A DNA stretch of 64,000 bases from Natrarchaeobius chitinivorans (GCF_003841505.1 NZ_REGA01000012.1:62001-126000); one strand, 5' to 3'. Positions 1 through 9,130 are shown, counted from the stretch's first letter. A program made the numbers and translations. The notes: generated from the letters alone by a model not told the origin.

Positions 1-714
1 GGCGGTCTGTGGGGGCTCTTTCCCGACGTTCACTACGTGACGCCGGTTCTCGAAAGCGAACTGACCGCGCTGCACGACTCCCAGTGGGCCAACCTGTTCG
101 CGTTTCACTACGCGCTCGACCAGCCTCCCATCGCGACGCGACCGCTCGAGGCCACCGCGGCGTCGATTTTGCTCTTTCTCGTGGCGATCGGCATATTCAC
201 GGGCGCGAGTGTCGTGACCGGGCGGATACGCTCGAGCGCCGACCGACGAGCACCCGTTCCGACGGCGACGCGAATCGTCGCCACGGGCTACGCGATCGCC
301 GTCGCCGGGATCGTGGCTGGTGTCGCCGCAGGCCTCGTGTTCATCTCGGTCGATGGGATCGAACCGATGTCGACGCTGGTCGGTGCCGAGAGCGCTCGCG
401 TCGGCTGGCTGGTCCTGTTTGCGCTCTGTCTCGCTGGGAGCGCTGCGTTTGCCGCCCTCGTTTTCGCCGTCACCGCCGTCACCGGATCGCGTCCCCTCCC
501 CTCGAGTCTCCTCTCGGGATTGCTGTTCGGAACCGTCGTCTGGGTCGGCGCGACGGTCGCGGTTCCGATCTGGATGCACGTCGTCCTGGGCGATGCCCGG
601 CCGATTCCGTACGTTCACCGGACGGGGCTGGTGGCGCTCGGGACAGTCGTCGTCCTCCTCGCCATCGTTTACCCGCTCGGCTATCGGATGGCAGCCGGAT
701 CGACAGTCGGATGA
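1..714 (+). CDS. Membrane protein of unknown function, 5'-truncated
   Basis: The frame is open from base 1 to the TGA at 714, so the true start lies outside the window; the first in-frame codons read GGLWGLFPDVHYVT. An ATG-less internal start at 37 (GTG) would shorten it. About five hydrophobic segments are visible (roughly residues 65-85, 105-125, 145-170, 180-200 and 210-235 of the open part) separated by short charged loops, so it should sit in the cytoplasmic membrane. No catalytic motif is recognised and I assign no function. Coding character (high GC3) is strong. Confidence 0.75.
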   Translation, partial: GGLWGLFPDVHYVTPVLESELTALHDSQWANLFAFHYALDQPPIATRPLEATAASILLFLVAIGIFTGASVVTGRIRSSADRRAPVPTATRIVATGYAIAVAGIVAGVAAGLVFISVDGIEPMSTLVGAESARVGWLVLFALCLAGSAAFAALVFAVTAVTGSRPLPSSLLSGLLFGTVVWVGATVAVPIWMHVVLGDARPIPYVHRTGLVALGTVVVLLAIVYPLGYRMAAGSTVG

Positions 715-825
715 GAATCGCGATAGAAGGTGGTTCGGGTTCTGACCGCGGAATCGCCACTGACCGACAGTCGACTGTCTTCTCCCGACGGACGTTCAGG
801 CCAGCAGGTCTGTTCACTCCGGATG

Positions 826-838
826 AAAAAAATATAAC
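826..838 (+). promoter_or_regulatory. TATA-like promoter element
   Basis: The A/T run AAAAAATATAAC stands out in GC-rich DNA about 55 bases before the ATG at 890. It would place transcription start about 25-30 bases before that codon. It supports the 890 start for the downstream regulator over the GTG at 869. Confidence 0.5.
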
Positions 839-889
839 ACATTGGTTGGGGACGTGTGACACGAATGGGTGCCTTGCAGTGAGAATCGT

Positions 890-1954
890 ATGAGCGACTC
901 GAGTCTATCACCCGGTCGAACGCAAAGCCACGTGAACGCCCCTCGAGCCGTGATCCACAAGAAGATCCTCGACGCCGCAGAATCACGGCCGGAGGTGTCG
1001 ATGGAAGAACTCGCGGAGACGGTCAGCGGCGCAACCACCGAAATGGTCGAAAACGTCCTCGACGAGTACGGCGATCCGGCAGAGTCGGGGGACGACTCCA
1101 GTGGGGAGAACCCGGAGGTCAATTCCAGTAGCGAGAGCCCGGACGACGCCATGGAAGCAGACCAGCCAACCCTGGCAACCACCGACTCGACGGACGAACC
1201 GACGTCTGCGACAGACGACTCGACTGACGAACAGACACCAGCAACTGGCGATTCGACGGACGAACAGCCGTCCGGACCTCGGTCCAGGCCGACGCTCGAG
1301 CCGGACGACGTCACGGAAAAACAACTGGAAACGCTCAGGGAGATTCGCGAGTATCCGACCGCAACGCAAGCGAAACTCGCCGAAAACCTCGGCGTCACCA
1401 GTGCGACGATCAGTCAGCGGGTAAACGGAATCGACGGGTTCGACTGGTCGAACCGACAGCAACTCGTCGCAGAACTGTTCGACCTCGAGGGGAGTTTCGA
1501 TGGCGAAGACGCCCCCACCGAGGGCGGCGATTCGGACGCAGAACTCGCCGGCGAGGCAGTTCGCGATGGAGGCGAAGCCGATGAATCGGAGGCACGAATA
1601 CGGCGACAGAAAGCGTCACCGACCGATTCGGATCCACCAGCCCCCACCGATTCAGATGGTGCCCCGGGACGAGAAGGCGAACGCGGAGACGAAACTGCCG
1701 ATTTCAGCGAGATCGAAACCCAGATCGACGAGTCGCTGGCTGGACTGTCCGAACAGATCACACAGCTCAGCCACCGTCTCGAGACGCTGGAAGCGACCGT
1801 GACGGACAACACCTCGAGGGGAGCCGGTATTCCGTCCGACCCCGAACTGGTCCACAAGATGCTTCACGCGTGTCTCACGTCCGAGCAGATCACCGAGGAC
1901 GAAGAGTTGCGAATCGTCGAAGAGATGCTGGCGACCGACGTCGAACCGACGTAG
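890..1954 (+). CDS. Two-domain helix-turn-helix regulator with acidic linker and coiled coil
   Basis: The product is 354 aa. Residues about 12-60 form a small helical domain. Residues 65-135 are an acidic Ser/Thr linker with three copies of a DSTDE-type unit. Residues about 140-198 are a MarR/LysR-like winged helix (core LAENLGVTSATISQRVNGI). A second acidic linker follows, then a predicted coiled coil (about 270-305) and a C-terminal helical segment. It probably binds DNA as an oligomer; the target is unknown. The ATG at 890 is preferred over the GTG at 869 because MSDSSLSPG begins a clean haloarchaeal N-terminus. It precedes the 0.85-kb non-coding stretch with the CTAG array, a possible but untested target. 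Confidence 0.8.
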   Translation: MSDSSLSPGRTQSHVNAPRAVIHKKILDAAESRPEVSMEELAETVSGATTEMVENVLDEYGDPAESGDDSSGENPEVNSSSESPDDAMEADQPTLATTDSTDEPTSATDDSTDEQTPATGDSTDEQPSGPRSRPTLEPDDVTEKQLETLREIREYPTATQAKLAENLGVTSATISQRVNGIDGFDWSNRQQLVAELFDLEGSFDGEDAPTEGGDSDAELAGEAVRDGGEADESEARIRRQKASPTDSDPPAPTDSDGAPGREGERGDETADFSEIETQIDESLAGLSEQITQLSHRLETLEATVTDNTSRGAGIPSDPELVHKMLHACLTSEQITEDEELRIVEEMLATDVEPT

Positions 1955-2230
1955 CTTCGACTGGCCGTCTCGCGTCCCGATCCGGCGGCTCGAGCGAAAA
2001 ACCGACGACGGTTACTGAACGTTTCTGATCAGCAGTAGCCACTAAACGGCCATGCGGGTCCGATCGCACGAGGTGAGCGCGACTCGAGCGAGTGAACCGA
2101 GCGTGAACCGTGGAATGGTGAACGGCGACCGACGGCAGCCGTAGCGAACCGACGTGAGCGAGAACCGCCCCAACCCGAACGGAAACCGAGTGATCCGTGG
2201 GTGAGATTGTCTGGAGGGTATGTAACTCCG

Positions 2231-2450
2231 TTCAGTTGGGACGATACTAGTATCCTCGCTCTAGTACCCTCGCCGCACGATTTCGCTCGTCGATTCAGGG
2301 TTGGAACGGCTCAGGTTTGAAACGTCACTAGAGCCGTCGCTAGTACCGTTCCAAACGTCGGCTGGCAGGTCAAATCGACCCGCACAACAGGAGTTGACCC
2401 ACCAGTTCAGGTTGGAACGCCACTAGTACCCCAGCAGAGCCCTAGTACTC
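2231..2450 (+). repeat. Three degenerate tandem units with paired CTAG sites
   Basis: Each unit starts with a TTCAG(G)TTGGAACG-like word (about 2231, 2295 and 2406) followed by two CTAG tetramers, most inside CTAGTA. CTAG occurs at 2247, 2261, 2328, 2340, 2423 and 2442. The pairs are 14, 12 and 19 bases apart and recur about every 81-95 bases. Six CTAG in about 200 bases is far above expectation for a haloarchaeal genome. A binding-site array or a methylation-dependent switch is possible; function is unknown. Confidence 0.6.
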
Positions 2451-2771
2451 CTTCGAAGTGGACAGCAGCCGAGAAAGCCGACGTTTCGCCAGTTTTCCGG
2501 CGTTCGAGCGCTCTCTCCTGCGTGCCGGCCACCGACCGGAGTTCGAGGGGGAGTCAAAAAGGGGCGGGATTAGCTCGCCGTTGAGGTGAAAATCCGTGAG
2601 TTTCGAGGGAGTAACGACGGAATCACCCGCTGAACGAACAGTATCGGGGGATCCGGTGTGGAGTCACGTCCGGCGGCTCGAGTCGGTATGACGATGGTCC
2701 GACTCGCGTATCGAGTGGGTGTGCCGGCGGGATCGAACCCGGGATGGTAACCTGAAACTACGGGGACCAGC

Positions 2772-2777
2772 TATTTA
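2772..2777 (+). promoter_or_regulatory. TATA box of aglF
   Basis: TATTTA lies 31 bases before the ATG at 2803, the usual spacing for a leaderless haloarchaeal transcript. It supports choosing 2803 as the start of aglF over the upstream GTG at 2719. Confidence 0.6.
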
Positions 2778-2802
2778 CCCGGGTTTGGAGTGGTGGTCGC
2801 AC

Positions 2803-3576
2803 ATGCAAGCAGTCGTTCTGGCGGCAGGAAAGGGGACTCGCCTCCAGCCGCTCACCGATGACAAACCGAAAGCCCTCGTCGAAGTCGACGGCCAGCCGAT
2901 CGTCGAAGACGTCTTCGACAACTTGCTCGAGATCGGGGTCTCGGAACTGATCGTCGTCGTCGGCCACCTCAAAGAGCAGATCATCGACCGCTACGGCGAT
3001 AGCTACGAGGACGTACCGATCACGTACGCACACCAGCGCGAACAACTGGGACTGGCTCACGCCATCCGGCAGGTCGAACACCTCGTCGACGACGACTTCG
3101 CACTGATGCTCGGGGACAACGTCTTTCGGGCGAACCTGGCGGACGTCGTCAACCGCCAGCGCGAGGACCGGGCCGACGCCGCCTTCCTCGTCGAACAGGT
3201 TCCCTACGAGGAGGCCTCGCGCTACGGCGTCCTCGATACGAACGAGTACGGCGAGATCGTCGAAGTAGTCGAAAAGCCGGACGAGCCGCCGTCGAACCTC
3301 GTGATGACCGGCTTCTATACCTTTACGCCGGCGATCTTCCACGCCTGCCAGCTGGTTCAACAGAGCGACCGCGGCGAGTACGAACTCCCGGACGCGATCG
3401 ACCTGCTGATCCAGTCCGGGCGAACCATCGACGCCATCCGGATGGAAGGGTGGCGCGTCGACGTCGGCTATCCCGAGGATCGCGATCGGGCCGAAGAGCG
3501 TCTCGGAGGGAAACCCGGGCAGTTCGTCGAGGCGAGCACCGAGACGGAACAGACCGCGGAAGGAGGGACGGACTAA
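2803..3576 (+). CDS. aglF: UTP-glucose-1-phosphate uridylyltransferase, AglF type
   Basis: The product is 257 aa. It starts with the nucleotidyltransferase signature AAGKGTRLQPLT followed by DKPKALVEV (residues about 7-29). It continues with MLGDNVF, YGVLD and EKPDEPPSNLVMTGFY, and ends in the C-terminal block WRVDVGYPEDRDRAEERL. This matches the AglF group known from Haloferax N-glycosylation, which makes UDP-glucose from glucose-1-phosphate and UTP. The start at 2803 is set by the TATA box and by the family N-terminus MQAVVLAAG. The epimerase gene begins 5 bases after the stop, and aglB-like follows, so the three form one operon supplying and using activated sugars for surface glycans. Confidence 0.92.
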   Translation: MQAVVLAAGKGTRLQPLTDDKPKALVEVDGQPIVEDVFDNLLEIGVSELIVVVGHLKEQIIDRYGDSYEDVPITYAHQREQLGLAHAIRQVEHLVDDDFALMLGDNVFRANLADVVNRQREDRADAAFLVEQVPYEEASRYGVLDTNEYGEIVEVVEKPDEPPSNLVMTGFYTFTPAIFHACQLVQQSDRGEYELPDAIDLLIQSGRTIDAIRMEGWRVDVGYPEDRDRAEERLGGKPGQFVEASTETEQTAEGGTD

Positions 3577-3581
3577 CCGCC

Positions 3582-4589
3582 ATGACACACGCTCTCGTCA
3601 CCGGCGGTGCGGGGTTCATCGGCTCGCACGTCGCGGCCGGACTCCTCGAGCGGGGACATACGGTCACCGTGCTCGACGTGTTAGATCCCTACTACGATCT
3701 TCGGATCAAAGAGCAAAACCTCGAGCGCTGTCGCGAAATCGGCGGCGATCGCTTCCGGTTCGTCGAGGGATCGGTCACCGACGAGGAACTCGTTCGCTCG
3801 CTGCTCTCGTCTCACGACGTCGAGATCGTCTACCACCAGGCCGCCCAGGCGGGCGTTCGAACGAGCGTCGAAAATCCGAAAAAACCCCACCGGATCAACA
3901 CGACGGGGTTGCTGACGCTGTTGATGGCGGCCGACGAGTTCGGCGTCCGTCGGTTCGTCAACGCCTCGTCGTCGTCGGTGTACGGCGAAGTCGAGTACCT
4001 CCCCTACGACGAAGACCACCAGACCGTTCCACAGAGCCCCTACGGCGTCACCAAACTCGCCGGCGAACACTACTGTCGGCTCTGGGACGAGATCTACGAC
4101 CTCCCGACCGTCTCGCTTCGGTACTTCACCGTCTACGGGCCGCGGATGCGGCCGAACATGGCGATCACGAACTTCACCTCGCGGTGTGTAAACGGCGACC
4201 CGCCGGTAATCTACGGCGACGGAAAACAGACGCGGGATTTCACCTACATCGACGACGTCGTCGACGCCAACCTCACGCTGCTCGACACCGACGACTGCGA
4301 CGGCGAGGTCGTCAACGTCGGCTCGACGCGGACGATAACGATCGAAGAACTCGCGACCCACGTGATCGACGAGACGGGCGCGGACGTCGGCCTCGAGTAC
4401 GCCGACCCGAAAGAAGCCGACGCGCGACACACCCACGCCGACGTGTCGAAAGCCTGTGATCTGATCGATTACGAGCCGTCGACCGGCATCCGCGAGGGCG
4501 TCTCGCAGTTCGTCGACTGGTACCGCGACAACCGCGACTGGTACGAGCCGATGGTTCTCGAGTCACAGACAGTTCGGTCGTCGGCGTAA
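3582..4589 (+). CDS. NAD-dependent sugar-nucleotide epimerase/dehydratase (UDP-glucose/UDP-glucuronate 4-epimerase-like)
   Basis: The product is 335 aa, an extended short-chain dehydrogenase. The NAD-binding TGGAGFIGSH spans residues 7-16. The catalytic Ser region SSSSVYG is at about 129-135, and the YxxxK pair is Y154/K158. RYFTVYGPRMRPNMA and GDGKQTRDFTYIDD are typical of GalE/UDP-glucuronate 4-epimerase relatives. It would interconvert UDP-hexoses or UDP-uronic acids for the adjacent glycan assembly. It starts 5 bases after aglF and ends 28 bases before the oligosaccharyltransferase gene. The exact substrate (glucose or glucuronate) cannot be decided by eye. Confidence 0.88.
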   Translation: MTHALVTGGAGFIGSHVAAGLLERGHTVTVLDVLDPYYDLRIKEQNLERCREIGGDRFRFVEGSVTDEELVRSLLSSHDVEIVYHQAAQAGVRTSVENPKKPHRINTTGLLTLLMAADEFGVRRFVNASSSSVYGEVEYLPYDEDHQTVPQSPYGVTKLAGEHYCRLWDEIYDLPTVSLRYFTVYGPRMRPNMAITNFTSRCVNGDPPVIYGDGKQTRDFTYIDDVVDANLTLLDTDDCDGEVVNVGSTRTITIEELATHVIDETGADVGLEYADPKEADARHTHADVSKACDLIDYEPSTGIREGVSQFVDWYRDNRDWYEPMVLESQTVRSSA

Positions 4590-4617
4590 CGACACCGAAC
4601 CACAGTTTCGATCATCG

Positions 4618-7134
4618 ATGGCCGACGAACCGACCCCCGCAGACGTCGCCGACGCATCGATCGCGTTTCGAGACGAGTACGACGACGGACGAGAGGCCCT
4701 CGAGTCGATCCTCGCCGTCGACGCCGACCACGATACGTGGACGTTCGAGGACGTTCCGCTCGATTCGGGCACGTTCGGCGAACTCGTCTCGCGCGGGATC
4801 GTGACGAACGTCGACGGCGAGTACCGCGTCTCGAGCCGAACGGGGGTTCGGGCGGGACTCGACGGAACCGAGCTTTCAGACGGTCCCTCGAGGCCGTCGA
4901 TCTCGCTCTCGAGTCCGGTTTCGATCGACGTCCGCGCGGTCGGGGCGTTGCTCGCGTCGCTCGCACTCCTGTTCGGGATGCGGGTGCTGAACTACCGGTC
5001 GGTGATGCGCGGCGATCACGTCGTCTCGCCGGCGAACGACCCGTACTACTACCGGTACTGGATGGAGGAACTGCTCGCGGAGTCGGACGGCGTTACGGAC
5101 GCGAGCGTCCTCGCCAGCATGCCCGACGGGACGCAGATACGGCCGCTCACCCACGCGACGAACTGGTTTTTCGCCGAGTTGCTCGGAGGCGACGCAGCGG
5201 CGGCAGATCTGGTCGCGGCGTGGCTCCCCGTCGTCGCGACGCTCGCGCTCGGCGTCGTCGTCTACTGGCTCGCCGTCGTCCTCACCGACGACGTCCGCGT
5301 CGGCGTCGCGTCCGTGGTCTTCCTCGCGCTCACCCCCGCACACGCCGTCTACACGGGGATCGGCTTCCTCGAGCACCGGGCCCATCAGTACCTCTGGCTC
5401 GGCGTGACGATGCTGGCGCTCGCCTGGCTCGCTGTCGACCTCGAGCGCCGACGAGCGCGCCACATTTCGACGCTGGCGACGGAGGGCGTCTCGGCTCGGT
5501 CGGCGGACCGCGTTTCGACCGACTCGTCGAAGATCGCTCGCGGTCACCTCCTGACCCCGTGGACCTGGATCGCCGCCGCGGCGTTCGGCGTGGCGCTCGC
5601 GTTCTTCGTCCACGCCTGGGGCGGCTCCGTGCTGTTACTCATTCCGGTCGCGGCGTACGTCGGGCTGAAGGTCGCACTCGACGTGCGCGCCGGACTGTCT
5701 CCCGTTCCGGCGAACCTTCCCGTGCTCGTCGGACTCGGCCTCGGCTCGGCACTCGCGGCGGGGCTGCACCTTCGTCTCGGGTGGCACGAATCGTTCGTCG
5801 CCGCCGTTCCCGCACTCGTCGTCGCCGGCGCGGTGGCCGTGACGGCACTCGGCGCGCTGTGGCATCGCCTCGAGTGGCCGGCCGGCGGGCTCGTCGGCCT
5901 CCAGGTGATCCTCGCCGGCGGCGGACTCTACGGCTTTCGCCAGGTGCGCCCAGTGGAGTGGAGTCGGCTGCTCGAGCGGGCGGACGACCTGTTCTTCCGA
6001 GAGAGCGCCGTCGAGACGAAGTCACTGTTCGCGGCGGAGAACGCGGTCATCTTCGAGCCGATCATCCAGATGGGGCTGAGCTTCTACCTCGGGCTGTTGG
6101 TCCTCGGCTGGGCCTGCTGGCGCGCGCTCCGAGGGTACCGGCCGGGCTGGTTGCTGGTGTCGACGGTCGCACTCTTCTGGCTCGCGCTGGCGACGGTCCA
6201 GGGCCGGTTCGCGGGACAGCTTTCCGTTCCGCTGTCCGTACTCAGCGGCCTGGGCTTCGTCTACTTGCTCGGCCGGCTCGAGCTCGCCCGGCTTCCCGCC
6301 CAGTTTCGGTCGGACGGCGACGACGTCAGGAAGCGACGGTTTGCCGATGAGCGTAGTACCGCGACCGACGGGGGCGGACGCGCCACCGCGACGACCGAGA
6401 GCGAACGCGGACCCAGCATCGTCTTTCCCCGGAGTCCGCGGACGATCGTCGCCCTGTTCTGGATCGCGCTGTTGATCTGCGGGATGGGCCTGATCTATGC
6501 CCCCTCGTTGAGCGCACAGACTGCCCACGACGACGCCCAGTTCGACGCCGCGATGGCCATCGACGAACACGCCACGGAGGCGGATCGGGAGTACCCGGCG
6601 AACTTCGTCCTGAGCTCGTGGGGGGACAACCGAATGTACAACTACTTCGTCAGCGGCGAGTCGGCGAGCTACTCGTACGCGAGGGCGACGTTCGACGAGT
6701 TCCGGACCGACGGCGATCCCGACGGCTGGTACGAGGAGTTCGACGGCGAGGTCGGCTACGTGGTCCTGACCGACGCGGCCGGCGACGAGGACAGCGCACA
6801 GGCGCAACTCCACGGCGATCTCGGCGCGGGCGGCGACGAAACCGAGCCCCTCGAGCACTACCAGCTGCTCCACCGCGGCGACGGCGTGACGGCGTTCGCC
6901 GTCGTGCCCGGCGCGACGATCGAGACGTCCGGCGACCCCGGCGAGACGGTGACCGTCGCGACGGACGTGACCGTCTCGGGCGAGCAACTCGCGTACGAGC
7001 GGGACGCGACCGTCGACGACGACGGCACGCTCGCGGTGACGGTTCCCTACCCCGGCGAGTACGAGGTCGGCGATCGGACCGTCGAGGTGACGCCGGAGGC
7101 CGTCGAAACCGGTTCGAGCGTCGAACTCGAGTGA
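4618..7134 (+). CDS. AglB/STT3-family oligosaccharyltransferase with altered WWDxG motif
   Basis: The product is 838 aa. An N-terminal cytoplasmic domain of about 95 residues looks like a winged helix. About 11-13 membrane segments follow (about 105-560, plus one near 610-630), then a soluble C-terminal domain. The metal-binding loop motif NDPYYYRYWME is at 140-150 and GFLEHRAHQYLW at about 248-259, as in STT3. Where STT3/AglB proteins have WWDxG, this one has SSWGDNRMYNYFVSG (W668). The family transfers lipid-linked glycans to Asn on exported proteins. Operon with aglF and the epimerase supports this. The altered motif suggests a divergent subgroup, so the acceptor or chemistry may differ from canonical AglB. 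Confidence 0.85.
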   Translation: MADEPTPADVADASIAFRDEYDDGREALESILAVDADHDTWTFEDVPLDSGTFGELVSRGIVTNVDGEYRVSSRTGVRAGLDGTELSDGPSRPSISLSSPVSIDVRAVGALLASLALLFGMRVLNYRSVMRGDHVVSPANDPYYYRYWMEELLAESDGVTDASVLASMPDGTQIRPLTHATNWFFAELLGGDAAAADLVAAWLPVVATLALGVVVYWLAVVLTDDVRVGVASVVFLALTPAHAVYTGIGFLEHRAHQYLWLGVTMLALAWLAVDLERRRARHISTLATEGVSARSADRVSTDSSKIARGHLLTPWTWIAAAAFGVALAFFVHAWGGSVLLLIPVAAYVGLKVALDVRAGLSPVPANLPVLVGLGLGSALAAGLHLRLGWHESFVAAVPALVVAGAVAVTALGALWHRLEWPAGGLVGLQVILAGGGLYGFRQVRPVEWSRLLERADDLFFRESAVETKSLFAAENAVIFEPIIQMGLSFYLGLLVLGWACWRALRGYRPGWLLVSTVALFWLALATVQGRFAGQLSVPLSVLSGLGFVYLLGRLELARLPAQFRSDGDDVRKRRFADERSTATDGGGRATATTESERGPSIVFPRSPRTIVALFWIALLICGMGLIYAPSLSAQTAHDDAQFDAAMAIDEHATEADREYPANFVLSSWGDNRMYNYFVSGESASYSYARATFDEFRTDGDPDGWYEEFDGEVGYVVLTDAAGDEDSAQAQLHGDLGAGGDETEPLEHYQLLHRGDGVTAFAVVPGATIETSGDPGETVTVATDVTVSGEQLAYERDATVDDDGTLAVTVPYPGEYEVGDRTVEVTPEAVETGSSVELE

Positions 7135-7186
7135 TGGCTCTCGATAGCGCTAGCGGTGGACCGCGTCGATCGTCCGTCGGTAGCTC

Positions 7187-7266
7187 ATACTACCGGCTGT
7201 AAGTCATTCTAGATTCTCGCCGCTCCGGGGTGGCGAGAATCTTGACACAGTTACAGCCGGCAGTAT
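7187..7266. repeat. 80-bp palindromic element, variant form
   Basis: Outer arms ATACTACCGGCTGTAA (7187-7202) and TTACAGCCGGCAGTAT (7251-7266) pair at 15 of 16 positions. An inner perfect stem GATTCTCGCC / GGCGAGAATC encloses a short loop. Size and nested-stem layout match the dispersed ATACGG elements, but the arm sequence differs, so it is a variant or a separate family. It lies about 50 bases after the oligosaccharyltransferase stop and could act as its terminator. Confidence 0.7.
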
Positions 7267-7699
7267 CACTCTCCCCGAAGATCGTCGCTTCACCACCCCT
7301 CCGGCCGGTGGCCGTCGAACGCGTCGCCCGGGTGCCGTCCGCAGTGTAGTTCGGTGATTGCAGGGCTGTGGAATCCGATCAGCCGGTAATGACGTCGAAC
7401 GCCGAATAATTCCTGGTTTAGACGGGAATACGCCGTGATTTAACCCGCGAAACGAAACGCAATCCTCCGTAGTAAACGCGAACGCTGCCATCGCATGCGG
7501 TTCACGTCTCACTCCCTGAAACGGAGCATATCGTTACCGTGCGTCCGATCGCGGGTTTCCGCCGAACCCGGTTACCGATGGTCATACGGTTTCGACGACT
7601 GAATAAGCAATTGTTCCGCACTGATAAACTTACGAGGGGGAAACCCTCTCGAGAAAACATCAAATGCGTTATACGATCGGTGGAAGTGACAAGCGATGA
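7267..7699. other. Non-coding stretch upstream of the sugar transferase
   Basis: About 430 bases lack a credible gene. AT-richer segments such as GAATAAGCAATTG (about 7600) and GATAAACTTACGAGG may belong to the promoter of the following gene. Nothing else is seen. Confidence 0.4.
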
Positions 7700-9130
7700 A
7701 TGTTGACTGGGTGGCGGTATCGGACGGTGAGTACGCTCGGCGTCATCGGTCTAGCCGTCGGTGCCGTCGCGGTGGCGAACCACCCCACCGCCCAGCTGTT
7801 GTTTACGAGCCACGTGCCGCTGTTCGATCGCCTCGAGGCAACCGTCCTCTCCGGTCGGTCGCTGTACCTGGCGCTCGTGCTGACGGTCATCGCCGTCTCG
7901 TGTAGCCTGGTTCCGCTCTACAAGCCACAGCCGCGGCGCGTCCTCGACACCGTCGTGCTCGCCCAGAAGCGCGTCCTCGTCGCCGGCCTCGCGCTCGCCA
8001 CGCTCGGCTACTTCAAGTGGTCCCACCGGCTGCCCCGGGCGACGCTCGTGATGACGTTCGGACTCCTGGGAATCGCCGTTCCGCTCTGGTTCGTCTGGAT
8101 CCGAAGACGCCCGTCCGAGGGCTCTGACCGGACGCTCGTCGTCGGCGACGACCTCGAACAGATCGAACGCATCTCGCCGGCGGTTTCGGTCCCCGTGCTG
8201 GGCTACCTCTGTCCGTCCGTCGTGAGCGTCTACGGCGAACCCACGTCCGCCGAAACCGCAGCCGACGGCGGTGTCACCGTCGGCGACGGCGGCGAGCGGG
8301 ACCGACTCGAGACCCTGAACCGACTCGGCGGCCTCTCTCGACTCGAGAACGTCCTCCGCGAGTACGACGTCGACACCGTCGTGCTCGCGTTCCGCCACGC
8401 CGACCGCGCGGAGTTCTTCGGCGCGCTCGACACCTGCCACGACCACGGCGTGTCCGTGAAGATCCACCGCGAGTACGCCGACAGCGTACTCGTCTCCGAA
8501 GGCGACGTCGGCGAGGTCGTCGACGTCGACCTCGAGCCGTGGGATCCGCTCGATCACCTCTACAAGCGCGTCTTCGACGTCGCGTTCGCGACCGTGGGGC
8601 TCGTAACGTTCGCCCCGCTGTTCGCCGTGATCGCGCTCGCGATCAAACTCGACAGTCCCGGTCCGGTGCTGTACAGTCAGGACCGAACCGCCGGCTTCGG
8701 GGACACGTTCCCCGTCTACAAGTTCCGAACCATGATCCCGGAGGGCGAGTCGGCCACGCCCTCCGAGGACGAGGAGAACGACCGGATTACGCGCGTGGGG
8801 CGGGTGCTGCGTCGGACGCACCTCGACGAGTTGCCCCAACTGTGGTCGATCCTGGCGGGCAACATGAGCGTCGTCGGCCCGCGAGCCGCCTGGACCGAAG
8901 AGGAGGTCCTCCTCGAGGAAGACGCACCGGCGTGGCGAAAGCGCTGGTTCGTCAAACCCGGACTGACCGGGCTGGCCCAGGTGAACGACGCGTCCAGTAC
9001 CGATCCCGAAACGAAACTGCGCTACGACCTCGAGTACATCCGACGCCAGTCGTTCTGGCTCGACCTGAAGATCGTCGTGCAACAGGTGTGGGGCGTGCTC
9101 GAGGACGTGCTCGAGATGCTCGACCGATGA
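7700..9130 (+). CDS. Polyprenyl glycosylphosphotransferase (exopolysaccharide sugar transferase, PF02397 type)
   Basis: The product is 476 aa. Four N-terminal membrane segments (to about residue 135) are followed by a nucleotide-binding-like linker domain and the conserved bacterial-sugar-transferase module. That module has YKRVFDVAFA plus a hydrophobic segment (from 288), DSPGPVLYSQDR, YKFRTM (about 340), DELPQLWSILAGNMSVVGPR (about 375-394) and KPGLTGLAQVN. This family transfers a sugar-1-phosphate from UDP-sugar to a polyprenyl phosphate, the first step of glycan assembly on a lipid carrier. ATG 7700 is chosen over the out-of-frame ATG 7696. Its stop overlaps the next small frame (ATGA at 9127). 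Confidence 0.9.
   Translation: MLTGWRYRTVSTLGVIGLAVGAVAVANHPTAQLLFTSHVPLFDRLEATVLSGRSLYLALVLTVIAVSCSLVPLYKPQPRRVLDTVVLAQKRVLVAGLALATLGYFKWSHRLPRATLVMTFGLLGIAVPLWFVWIRRRPSEGSDRTLVVGDDLEQIERISPAVSVPVLGYLCPSVVSVYGEPTSAETAADGGVTVGDGGERDRLETLNRLGGLSRLENVLREYDVDTVVLAFRHADRAEFFGALDTCHDHGVSVKIHREYADSVLVSEGDVGEVVDVDLEPWDPLDHLYKRVFDVAFATVGLVTFAPLFAVIALAIKLDSPGPVLYSQDRTAGFGDTFPVYKFRTMIPEGESATPSEDEENDRITRVGRVLRRTHLDELPQLWSILAGNMSVVGPRAAWTEEEVLLEEDAPAWRKRWFVKPGLTGLAQVNDASSTDPETKLRYDLEYIRRQSFWLDLKIVVQQVWGVLEDVLEMLDR

Larger units (their letters stand above)
1955..2802. other. 848-bp non-coding stretch before aglF
   Basis: No frame here has convincing haloarchaeal coding character on either strand. The first part (about 2060-2180) is rich in short GTGAAC/GAGCGA words. 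The centre holds the CTAG-rich tandem units listed separately, and the end carries the aglF promoter. I saw no RNase P, SRP or tRNA signature. Confidence 0.5.

Noticed and set aside
2718-2785. tRNA-like T-arm (GGCGGGATCGAACCCGGG) on the minus strand
   Set aside because: With the standard seven-base loop only two of five T-stem pairs form, and no matching acceptor 5' strand or anticodon arm is found.
7204-7512. A 102-aa minus-strand gene in the gap after the oligosaccharyltransferase
   Set aside because: It includes the palindromic element and has no haloarchaeal composition.
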